From Cruorifilaria tuberocauda (taxonomy: Eukaryota > Nematoda > Chromadorea > Rhabditida > Onchocercidae): a stretch of 50,742 nucleotides of DNA. The stretch is from positions 1 to 50,742 of the forward strand of contig JABVXU010000393.1 in assembly GCA_013365365.1 (NCBI GenBank), in the 5' to 3' direction. This document shows positions 41,480 through 50,742 of this stretch, in pieces (within the stretch, counting starts at the first letter, position 1; every line of letters starts with the position of its first letter). Made by a program: the position numbers and the translations under genes. The notes under the pieces were generated by a model. That model did not search any database and was not told the origin of the DNA. It saw only the letters and a program-made list of their open reading frames with translations.

Positions 41480-41890
41480 ATTACTAATTCAAAATCACCA
41501 TAATAAGAAGCCAAAGTGATGATAGTCTTTTTACCTTCATTGATCGAAATACTTCTTGTTGTTCGTACTGGAGTAGATTGTTGTATGAGATCCAGCCATT
41601 TTTCCAGACATTTCACTTCTTCGACGATTCGCGTATTCAGTTGTATTATTTTCCAATGGATTATTTGCTGGATAACATTGTTGCACAAGATCCAACCATT
41701 TCTGATTTGTTAGAATTAATATATAAAACACACCACATATGATTCCAGGCGTTTCATTTCTTCCTTAGCGATTCATTTCTTCATTTCTCATTGCTGTTGT
41801 GCTACGTCCTGGCAGTTTCATTTAGGTTACCATAAATTGAGCTCTTTGACTTTTCAAGGAGCGTTTGAATCCTTTCAACTGTTGGTTGAG
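41480..41890 (-). pseudogene. Decayed gag-like sequence of element A
   Basis: Minus-strand reading with stops and a frame change. A peptide phrase occurs twice in different frames about 110 bases apart: QKWLDLVQQCYP and EKWLDLIQQSTP. An upstream segment reads TVERIQTLLEKSKSSI. Position just inside the 5' LTR and the tryptophan-containing helical phrases fit a BEL/Pao gag N-terminus. I rely mainly on position; the sequence alone would be weak. Confidence 0.5.
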
Positions 41891-41924
41891 AACATCGCAC
41901 CTCATCTAGGGCACTAAAAAAATT

Positions 41925-42325
41925 TATATCGTTAAAGTTTGGAGTTTGATATTAATTCGCAGACAAATACTTTATCCGGAAACAGTGGTAATAAAAGCAG
42001 CAAATATGGAAGAGTAGTCGATGGGTCAGAAGACATCTTTTACTATAAGTTACAGTGAAGACAATGAGCTCCAAGCTCTTTTTGAAGGGGAGTGATGGTA
42101 TTTAAATTATTGTATAGAGGACTGTTTGGAATCTACAAAGATGGGAATGATAAAATAAGAAAGTAATTGAATTTGATATGGGAATTGCAGTAAGAAGGCA
42201 GGAGAATATTGGATGTCGTTGCATTAAGGATAAAGGATTTGAGATTGAAGATTTATATACAAAAGGATAAACAAATAAGATAGAACAGATTCGACAAGCA
42301 GTTTTTTGTGGTGAGAATGTCTTAC
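41925..42325 (-). repeat. LTR of element A, right copy (5' LTR)
   Basis: Partner of 39027-39395. Its inner edge is more decayed (ATATCGTTAAAGTTTGG against ATTGTCGTGAAAGTTTGG in the left copy), so the internal boundary is approximate. On minus it precedes the gag-like sequence, which makes it the 5' LTR. Confidence 0.85.
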
Positions 42326-42459
42326 ATCAGGTACTATAAAATAATTTGCATAGGAATAAATTATAGTAAGCTAAGAACTCCAAGATATTTGAAATTAGGA
42401 ATTAGTGTTGATATACTTCTCGATGTTTCGGATTTTCGACAGTGATAAATTGATTATCC

Positions 42460-42680
42460 AATATGATGCCAAATATGGCGAAATAAACTGATCTCTGATC
42501 AATTGAGCAATGGAAGAAAGAATTGTGCATCATGTTATAATATGACGTATACAGTACGTTTTTTCCGTGCAACAAACATTAAATGATTTCAGTGGAATAA
42601 GGGAAAAAGTTAATTTAGTTCAGAGAATTGAAGTAAGACTCTATATGTGACGTAAAAGAAACAAATACTTATTTTAATAC
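42460..42680 (+). repeat. Diverged interspersed repeat, copy 1
   Basis: Aligns loosely with 46040-46310. Shared anchors in the same order are AAATAT(G)GC(G)AAATAAA, GAATTGT, TATAAT/CATGACGT, ACGTTTT, AACAAAC, TTAATTTAG(T/C)TCAGA and GAATTGAAGTAAG. Similarity is moderate with several gaps. No coding content. Confidence 0.55.
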
Positions 42681-43919
42681 TAGAGAGATAACTTTGCGTG
42701 GCATAACCAAATTGGTTCAAAACTTGATTTGATAATAAATTTTATTACTTCTTGACAACTGTAATACAATTAACAGAAATCATCAAGAATAGAATAATCA
42801 ATTGGTCGTTCTTCTTTATTGTTCATTCAAGAGGATTCTTTGTTGAGGATATTGGTTCAAGGAAGTGTTTATATCGTTTTGTTTTACAGCAGCAAGTTAT
42901 GTGCAACCATAAACTTCTTTAGCTTGTAAGCATTGTTCATAGTAAAGTAAAGTATTAATCAATAATCATTTAGTCATTTGATAATAAGCATTAACAGAAT
43001 TGTACAACAAAAAAATTAAACAAAATATATCGTTTTGATAGCATGAATATCAAGAATACAAGAATACAGTAAATATTTTTAGTTATAAATTATTCGGTTT
43101 CCGACATTTCCGAATGAAATAAACTGGACTGCGGCGACGAAAATTTTGGAGTTCATGGTAAGAATGTGTTTCATCTAGTGGATATTTTTTGTTTCTCTTT
43201 CATCTATTAATGGAATGTGTAGAAATCCATAGGAGCAGCGATTTCTTGATTTGAAGTCTTGATCGAAAAAGGATGAAAAAAACGATATTATAATGAATGG
43301 AAATTAATTTCCAACATGTATTAAACTTCATAAATTTTATTAATCCAGTAGCTTTCCCGAAAATTTCCGCCAATCCTCATCCATGCTGACTGATTCCTTG
43401 CGAAAATTTATTCTTCTGTTGACAAGACACTGGATTGAATGCTCGCTGTCTTTAATTCGGTATCTTCAATTCTCTGCACTGATTTGTTCGATTTCAAATT
43501 TTCTTACTATTCCCCATTTGAATTCAACAACCTTAAATTGAGTTTCTCATATTTTCAAACAGCTTTTTAGTGGGCTTTTTTCGTTAGATTATTGAGTGTC
43601 AATTATTCAATTAATAATAACCAAGCAATCTCGATTCTAACAACTTTGATACGCCATTGTTGTACTGAAATTCTCACCATTGTCTATATTATTGATAATG
43701 TCATCTCTTGCTGGATGTATATCCTTCTGATTATTTCATTGTCTTCATTAAATATAATGGAAGTTTGTAAATCATCTATAATACGATAATCTCCACATCA
43801 GTTGAAGTACAAGTAATGTTTAACTATTTCAGTTCCACTTCACAATACCAAAGAGTAATCTTTATAGTAACAAATATCTTTTCCTTAGCAAAAAGTTGGT
43901 TCTTGATTGGCGTTTCACT

Positions 43920-44065
43920 CCTAACCCTTTACATCAATTTGTACAGTGCTGTCGTTATCCAACAATGTCGCTTAGTTAAAACTCTGTAGAATTACCGTGT
44001 TTTCTTTTATTGTCTGTCATATATCCTAATTCGAAGCAATTCATGCAAACATATCGTACTCCAAT
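43920..44065 (-). pseudogene. Gag zinc-knuckle remnant of a third BEL/Pao copy
   Basis: On minus, VRYVCMNCFELGYMTDNKRK is followed after a stop by a segment reading DIVG then RQHCTN. The pattern C-x2-C-x3-G(H/Y)-x4-(C) then C-x2-C-x-RHHT-x2-C is the paired zinc knuckle of BEL/Pao gag. Some cysteines and a histidine are lost and stops intervene. The region 43340-44330 around it is probably the rest of the same decayed element. Confidence 0.5.
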
Positions 44066-44354
44066 TGTTTTTTGTTCGAAAGTATTAAAGTAATCTCAAT
44101 CATCCTTATCGCAAGATTTCTTTGTCGTATTATTAGTTTTTTTATGCTCGTGTTTGTCTGCTGCTTAAATAAAATCGAAATTTCTCCTTCAGGATATCAC
44201 AAATATAACTTCGGTTCATTCCTGATTAGTTTGTTTTTTCCAATACTGAAGAGTTTTTATTATTTCATCATTTCTTTAAACCAGGAAATTTACTGACCAT
44301 AATTCTTGTTCTCGGTGCGAAAAATAAGCAAGAAGCAAAAGGAGAATGGAAAAA

Positions 44355-45033
44355 CCTCTCCAAGAAAATCCTATAGATTCGATCTATGATAATGCGAGTG
44401 AATAGTGCAAATATAACTATATGATTAAAGTGCTTCGATTGGATAATGGTATCGCGACCAATCTTCTCACTGTTGTATCACTTCCGTTCTAACTAAATAA
44501 AAAAGATAAGCTTCAAAACGTTAGAAAAATATTTGAACGACAAGCTACAAAAGTAATATTCATACTGAAAATCGACTAATCATATTCATATTCAACTGAA
44601 GTAAAGTCCTAAAGAAAATAAGAACAAGTCGAAAAAGATACTGAGAACGACATCAGACAAAGAATCCCACTGTAAAGCCGAAATGAAAAATTTGAAATGG
44701 AAACGTAGAAAATTTACGATTGAAAATGAAAATATTATCACACCGAAAGTTCAGGCAACAATGCAAAGAAATTTAAAATAAGAGTCACCTGTGTAACACC
44801 AATCTTAGAACTCGAGTTTCCCAAAAAGGTGCGATCTTATAAACTTTATCAGTTGTTAGCGATACCAATAACCAATTGCCTAGATTGAAATATCTTCATC
44901 GATATGAAAAATTTATTTCTTTTTCACTTTTCACAGCCTTAATCCATATCTGTGCTAAGCGATCATCGTAATACGTTACAATTCCTTCCAGCAATTCTTC
45001 TTCCTGCTCCGTATATCTTGATGTTACTGCCAT
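44355..45033 (-). pseudogene. Truncated duplicate of the tandem-module gene (exons 1-2)
   Basis: Copy of 34004-34692, same orientation, about 10.3 kb away. Exon 1 starts with the same ATG (45033) but has a TGA at codon 46 (44898-44896; the parent has TCA) and a one-base deletion near 44806. Exon 2 is shortened by about 8 bases and its first-base region is altered. Long identical runs remain, such as AACTTTATCAGTTGTTAGCG. Similarity ends near the exon 2 donor, where the decayed retrotransposon begins. It cannot encode the parental product. Confidence 0.9.
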
Positions 45034-45530
45034 TCTGAATCCCGAAATATATTGCCCATACCTGTAATATTTTAATTCAGGTATGTAAATTTGAGGACAT
45101 CATAGTAACAAGTCAAACTTTTTCAGTATACTTCTATGAAGTCATTACATTGCCTATAGCAGAGTTCGAAAATTAACGATAACACAATGAAATCTGTAGG
45201 AACAAAAAAAACCTTACTTGAAATATATCGGCAGTAACTGATAAAAGTTTCTAGCCTAAAATTGTAAGTACGTTCCCATCTCTACAAAACAACCGGCAGC
45301 TTCAACAGTCTGACATGAAAATGAATCAATACAGAAAATGCTCCTTTTATTTGAACCTTAACCCTTACTTGCGGGTCAATTCGAGAAATGAATCTTTCTG
45401 TCTTCTTCTCATCTCTCTCACATTCTACAGTCTTCCCAATTCTCTTCATGTCCTCTTTTCAATATTTCTCTCTCGCACCATGTTTATATACACACCAAAT
45501 ACATACAGCTAATACCATCAATGTAATACA
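45034..45530. repeat. Duplicate of the tandem-module gene's upstream region
   Basis: Aligns with 34693-35004, including ATTTTAATTCAGGTATG and the pyrimidine block CTTTCTGTCTTCTTCTCATC. This copy carries about 45 and about 130 bases that the parental locus lacks. The second gap in the parent falls at an ACA shared by both sides (ACACA...AATACAGAAAATGC), which looks like a microhomology deletion there. So this copy probably preserves the older arrangement. Confidence 0.8.
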
Positions 45531-45890
45531 TATATACATATACATAACACATACACACATACACACATACATACATACAGCATATATACATACACACATA
45601 CGTACACACATACACACATACACACATACATACATACACACATACACACATACACACACATATACATACATACACACATACACATATACACACATACATA
45701 CATACACACATACATACATACACACATACATACATACACACATACATACACACATACAGCATATATACATACACACATACATACACACATACATACATAC
45801 ACACATACATACATACAACATACATAATACATACATACACACATACATACATACATATACATACATGCATATATACACATATATATATGG
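45531..45890. repeat. ACAT/ACAC array, duplicate of the one at 35005
   Basis: CATA/CACA units with the same ATACAGCATATATACATACA interruptions, placed at the same distance from the pyrimidine block as in the parental copy. It differs in length and internal order, so the arrays have evolved since duplication. Open frames are artefacts. Confidence 0.93.
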
Positions 45891-46039
45891 AAATACAAAC
45901 ATGCACAGTACGTAGGAATTTGGAATGATTCGATTTTATTGTTGGATCGATTTTCATTTATATTTCACATGATGGTATAATTGCCTTATTTTTTGTTTAA
46001 ATTCTATTTTTTGAATTGATATGATAGAATGATTTCGAT

Positions 46040-46310
46040 AAAATGTCAAATATAGCAAAATAAAACCATAAAACTGAACTATATAGCAAAATAAAACTGA
46101 TGAAAATGAAAAGAGCAAGGAAGGATGAAAGAGAATTGTACGTCATATTATATCATGACGTTTCTATACGTTTTAATCGCTTTAACAAACTTTAAATTTG
46201 AGTGAAAAGGGAAAGATGACAAGTTCAATGCATCAAAGATAAAAGCTAATTTAGCTCAGAATAATTGAAGTAAGCTTGTATCCTAGGATTGATGTGAAGA
46301 AGCAACAGAC
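46040..46310 (+). repeat. Diverged interspersed repeat, copy 2
   Basis: Partner of 42460-42680 (anchors listed there). Also contains a local duplication of TATAGCAAAATAAAAC about 35 bases apart. With copy 1 it brackets the third retrotransposon remnant and the truncated gene duplicate. Confidence 0.5.
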
Positions 46311-46930
46311 AATGCAATGAATAAGTGAACAGCCTTTTCACAGAAATAAAGAAGCCCTAAAGCACTTTCAGTAGAAACGTAATTCAATTTGATGATAATA
46401 AGTTGAGAATTTTAGGTATGAAGTATATTATTTGATATGACATATCTGAAAATCGATTAAAAATTTGGATTTGGATTTTATAATTGCGTAAGGAATTTTT
46501 AATTTAACATATTTATTTGTTTATAAATAGGCAATTTAGTCTTTTAGAATCTTTTGTTAAAATGAAATTTACTTTGTTTACTTTTGTTTAAAATGAAATT
46601 TAATTTTTAATTTCTAGAATATATTTCATAAGCTTTAAATGCAAAAATGAAATCGAAATCAAAAAAAAAACATAAATGAAGATGAATATCATTTATTAGT
46701 TATTGATTAATTTATTGTCATTTTTACCGTTAATCATTAATATTATTTAAATTAATTTAAACTGTCAATTATTTAGTTCGATAAATTCAATATGTTAATG
46801 ATGAAGAAGAGAAGGAAGTAACATATTTCTCTGTAAACTTTCACCATCAGTTTTTTAAATTGAAAAAACTTCACGATATGACTTTGTATTACCAAAATCA
46901 AATATTACAAGCTGATTCATCAACTGTTAG
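46311..46930. other. AT-rich non-coding stretch
   Basis: No exon, RNA or repeat supported. Extended TTAATTTTTAA-type sequence. Confidence 0.4.
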
Positions 46931-47275
46931 CAAACAAACGTAAAACATGATTCACGTCGGTGTCGTTATTATTGCATATATGGAAATGAATTCCATTAAT
47001 GAATCATTTCAATCTTTGATTGTTGTATGGTAGGAAATCTCGGGAAATTTTTGGATTAATTTTAGCAATACAAATATAAAACATAATTCATTGTCTGTAT
47101 CGTTGTCATTTCAATCTTTGATTGTTGTATGGTAGGAAATCTCGGGAAATTTCTAGATTAATTTTAGCAATACAAATATAAAACATAATTCATTGTCTGT
47201 ATCGTTGTTATTTCAATCTTTGATTGTTGTATGGTAGGAAATCTCGGGAAATTTTTGGATTAATTTCAGGAATAT
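46930..47275. repeat. Tandem repeat, period about 101 bases, 3 units
   Basis: Three units share TTTCAATCTTTGATTGTTGT, then ATGGTAGGAAATCTCGGGAA, then TTTTTGGATTAATTT. Two also contain AATACAAATATAAAACATAA, then TTCATTGTCTGTATCGTTGT; the first unit is diverged in that half. Units 2 and 3 are nearly identical, so at least one duplication is recent. Confidence 0.85.
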
Positions 47276-47518
47276 ATGATCGTTTTTTAATATGGAATTA
47301 AAATTTCGCAATTACTCATAGTTTAATCATATGCCAATTAACATATGCTGTTCTTTAATCTCACCTGAAATTTTGTATGTTTAATTGAAAGTTTGTCGAA
47401 ATGAAAGAAATAGAAAGAGTGAAAGCAGGTGAAAAATGGATAGTGAAGAATGAGAAAGAGCTCAATCCTGTGCGAGTGGACAAGAGTAAAGCAAAGGGAC
47501 AAATGACAGAGAATGAAA

Positions 47519-47573
<55 letters not shown>

Positions 47574-47578
47574 AGGGG
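47519..47578. repeat. GA microsatellite
   Basis: About 25 uninterrupted GA units followed by GGGAGGGAGGGGAG. The flanking open frames on both strands extend only because of the repeat (serine/leucine one way, arginine/glutamate the other). Confidence 0.95.
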
Positions 47579-48860
47579 AGCAATTATCGACCAGTAAGAG
47601 ATAGACCAATCTCGACGATGTCCTTCCAACCTCCCATCTCTCCCTTTCTATTCCCCCGCGTCGTCTTGTTGACACTACAATAAACTCCAATACCTGACCT
47701 CCCCAACAACAACTCTCTCAACAATTGTATCCAATTGTAGCATTTTAAAGCTTATTTACATTCAGTTAGCTATATGTTATGTAACGATCACAAAATTTCT
47801 TACCCAATTTCATCATCATTTCAATTTTGTTCTAGATTTTGAAATTTATTAAATTTAAAATGTTAGCTATGACGGATAGAAATAGCTTATATTTTCCTCC
47901 TATGCTTTAGCTTATTTCTTTTTAAAAAAATCGGAATTTTAATTGATCTTTTTTGTTTTAAAAAAAAGTACATAATTTATATGGAAATATCGATCAAACA
48001 TCATTGGAGAAATTTCTAGTTGAAAAAATTCTAAAATCTTTTATTTTCTTCCTTTTCTGGGGGAAAATTTATTAGAATTAAAAAGTATATTATTGTTATG
48101 TTTCGTTAAAGTTTTAAATTATCACTTATGCTTTGCAAGCTGTTCAAATGATTCATTTAATATCAAAAATGAATATTTTTTCAATTTGATTTTTTAAATC
48201 ATTCATGATTTATTCATAATTAAAATCACAAAAGATGCAATCAATGAGTTAAATGGAAGAAAAGAATAAAAATTTTGAGCAAATCAAACATTACAAATTA
48301 TATTTCTCAAACTGATAATAATCTAACTTTACTGATAATACACTTTATTCATCTATTTTACATGTTTCTGATGTACTTTTTTTTTAACTCTTATATAAGG
48401 AATCAGATTAGAGTAATTTCTTGTTGTATGTCAAATTTCTTCCCAGTAGTATTCGAGTAATATTTTTCCCTGATAGTTATTTGAATAAATTTAAAATCTT
48501 TTTCTGTAAAGATAAGAAATTTCTCCATCCCTTCAATGAAAATTTAAAAAAACAGAAATTCTCTATAATACACTGCTAAATGCTATTATTGATCAAAGTA
48601 AGTGATAAAATTTAAAATGGAAAATATCGTTTGCTTCAGTAATTAATTATTTCTTCATTATTGATTGTAAAAGTTCTTCGATAAAATCACTAAAATATGT
48701 TCAGTATTATCAATATTGCTCGTTTTTGAATTACAAAATTCAATAGAAATTTTTAATTTAAAATTAAATTTTTAACTTATTTTCAATCATTTAATTTAAT
48801 TATTAACTTATTTTTAATGAATTGAATACAGAAATTTCGAATCCTTACCTTATTGTATAA
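47579..48860. other. Non-coding stretch
   Basis: A short C-rich segment (about 47630-47710, including TCCCCCGCGTCGTC) stands out against the AT background, but I find no gene in it. The rest is ordinary AT-rich sequence. Confidence 0.4.
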
Positions 48861-48867
48861 GACTCAA

Positions 48868-48952
48868 TACGTACGTGTAGGTGTACGCGTGTGCATGTAC
48901 GTGTGTGCGTGTGCATATACGTATTTGTGCGTGTGTGTACGTACTTTTCCCC
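48868..48952. repeat. Alternating purine-pyrimidine (GTGCGTGTAC) tract
   Basis: About 85 bases of GT, GC and AC dinucleotides (ACGTGTGTGCGTGTGCATAT and similar) in strict alternation for most of its length. Such tracts can form Z-DNA. It is locally far more GC-rich than its surroundings. Confidence 0.8.
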
Positions 48953-50742
48953 AGAGAGAGAAAATGATTGTTGTTGATACGTTTTACCACTCATAGGACA
49001 TTCAACCCATCCGTATCAATTTTTTTTTTTTGACGAAAATTTGAAATATCACTGCGGAAACAAAAAAGTATTTGTGAGAGTTACTTTTGCACTTTATCAA
49101 AGAAATCACAAATTGCTTGATGTCATTCCTTTTCTTTTTACTTTGTACATTTTCATCATGGATTTCATCATTTATAATTTAAATTTTAGGATATTTCAGA
49201 GTAAAATTTACAACTTTGCTTTTCAGGTCTATATTCGAATTTAAAATAAACAATTCACTTAGCTTTTTATCAACAAGTTAACTTATTAAATGATATTATA
49301 TGAAAAAATAAACACCAATTCTGTCGTATATGATGATCAGTATATCAATCAGTATGTTGATCTATTAATAAACAGGTAATTGATTGATTAGTGATATTAG
49401 TGCTTCAATTAAAAAAAGGTAATGCATGAGATAGAAGCGATGTTTATTTTCTCATTACAACATGATGAAGAATTTAGTTTAAAAGAAAATCAGGAGAAGT
49501 GTTCGTTTTCTTTGGAATAATCTTTAATAATTTATGGAAAAAGATCTTTATCAATGATAATTTTTGTCAATTTTTCAAGTTTAAATTTAAAATGATATCA
49601 TATCAGTGATATGTTATCATTTTAATCATTGATACGATCTCATATTTGTATATTTCTTATGATATAATAGTGATAAGATGATAGTAATTTGTATGCAATT
49701 AAAACGTTTACTATCTAAAATGGCATTTAACATTCACTCTTCCTATCCATTTGTTATCAGTGTTATCACTTATATTATCACAAACTATCTTTGTATATTT
49801 TGAAGTTCCAAGTAGAAACTACGGAAAAGAGCAAAGAATAACGTTTAAATTTCCATTCTTCAAAGAATATAAATATATTATCTCCTTCTAGGAAACTCTC
49901 TTCACGTAGAGATTTAATTTTCCATATGTAATCAAAATTTTCACCTTCCTTCCCAAGATGCAATTGGTAATACGACGACGAGTAATTCAATTAAAATTAA
50001 ATGATTTGAACTATGTTCTTTGATCACTTTAAATTTTATAATTAAATTAATGAAATTCTCGTCTTTTTTCATGGAAATATTTGAAAATTTCAAATTACAA
50101 ATGATTTTCAAACTATATTTGTATTTTCTCAATCTCTTTGATATGTTTTTTGTTATGGAATACATTTTAAATAGTACAATAATTAATACTGATAAATGAT
50201 ATAGTCATTTCATGATTTGTTTTTTTTTTTTTGTTACATTGAAAATGAGCCTATTTGTTTGATCTTATCCCTTCATTGATTTAAACGTTTTAAAGATGAA
50301 TTTGAAATTTGGAACATTTTACACCAACATGTAGTCGAACATGTTGAAAGAAATTTAATCTTAACCTTTTAATGTTTTTTGATTAAATTTCACGATATTT
50401 TTTAATTAAACTTTCTGTACGTTATATGAACGTAATCAATAACTGGAAGAGAATTATTGCATTCGGTGAAAATTTTTCGATTTGTATAAAAATTTTCAAT
50501 TTCAATTTATTTAAATTGTTGTTACTGTTGCTAAATGTTCCCATCAACCGCTACTACTATTACTAATATTCGGATGGTAGACTGAAATATGAGGTAATAT
50601 TTAATCCGGAAAAGTATATCATTCATCATTAAAAGATAATCCGTTTCAAACATATACATATCCATTTCAAATATATATATATCTTTGAAAATTGCATTTA
50701 CCAAACATATACTTAAGCACTATATTCGAAAATAAACATATT
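48953..50742. other. AT-rich region to the window edge
   Basis: No supported gene. Contains nested TATCA/TGATA palindromes (about 49590-49690, for example ATCATATCAGTGATATG) and short tracts of T. A minus-strand open frame (49778-49990) ends in AT-driven residues and lacks splice support. Confidence 0.4.

Larger units (their letters stand above)
39027..42325 (-). mobile_element. Collapsed BEL/Pao-type LTR retrotransposon (element A)
   Basis: Two direct repeats (39027-39395 and about 41925-42325) act as LTRs. Read on minus the LTR starts TGTAAGACATTCTCA and ends near CTTTCACGACA. A matching TCAG flanks the outside (before 39027 and after 42325), a plausible 4-base target duplication, though the left end could instead be at about 39033. 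Next to the right LTR on minus is gag-like sequence (about 41890-41480) interrupted by stops and a frameshift. Pol is almost entirely missing. A second, related element lies inside. Only about 3.3 kb separates the outer ends, against 5-7 kb for intact family members, so large internal deletions are evident. Non-functional. Confidence 0.75.

Noticed and set aside
45388..45957. Similar long open frames over the second ACAT array
   Set aside because: Same artefact as above.
47338..47690. Leucine/serine and arginine/glutamate open frames around the GA tract
   Set aside because: Carried by the microsatellite; flanks show no gene-like sequence.

Overview
This window looks like nuclear DNA of a nematode, most likely a clade III parasite of the filarial/spirurid type. 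The DNA is strongly AT-rich. The genes are broken into many small exons with T-rich acceptors ending in TTTCAG or TTTTAG. Trans-splice-like acceptors sit just before start codons, and long gene-free stretches are full of TGATAA-type motifs, microsatellites and decayed retrotransposons. The nematode call rests on gene structure and protein resemblance; the species is not resolved. Nothing bacterial (operons, Shine-Dalgarno sites, CRISPR) is present. || Layout: 0-8.5 kb is mostly non-coding, with two orphan exon candidates (172-300 on minus; 1360-1534), a long inverted repeat (834-1136), a microRNA-precursor-like hairpin (3358-3470) and a tandem repeat (5895-6215). 8.5-13.6 kb carries a complete polo-like kinase gene on the minus strand. 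I could chain 13 exons in phase into a 615-residue product; one intron uses a GC donor. 15.3-16.6 kb carries a three-exon secreted phospholipase A2-like gene on minus whose calcium-binding aspartate is replaced by lysine; a decayed copy of its first exon lies in its first intron. 18.9-23.6 kb is a run of minisatellites and microsatellites. 23.8-24.5 kb may hold a small unknown gene. 25.1-27.8 kb is a complete nine-exon eIF5 gene on plus (419 residues). Convergent with it, 28.9-34.7 kb holds a roughly 12-exon minus-strand gene of unknown function that repeats a GxxV...GDW(I/L/F) module. || 35-46 kb is the dynamic part. An ACAT/ACAC array lies upstream of the unknown gene. A nested pair of collapsed BEL/Pao-type LTR retrotransposons (39.0-42.3 kb, minus orientation) is followed by a further gag zinc-knuckle remnant. 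Next to that lies a broken duplicate of the first two exons and upstream region of the unknown gene (44.35-45.9 kb), including its own ACAT/ACAC array. 46-50.7 kb is AT-rich and gene-poor, with a 101-base tandem repeat, a GA tract and an alternating purine-pyrimidine tract. || Two genes are housekeeping (cell-cycle kinase; translation GTPase-activating factor). The phospholipase-like protein is secreted. I see no pathway linking them; they appear to be neighbours by position only. The most unusual items are the Lys-for-Asp phospholipase, the unknown tandem-module gene with its truncated duplicate, and the nested LTR elements beside that duplicate.
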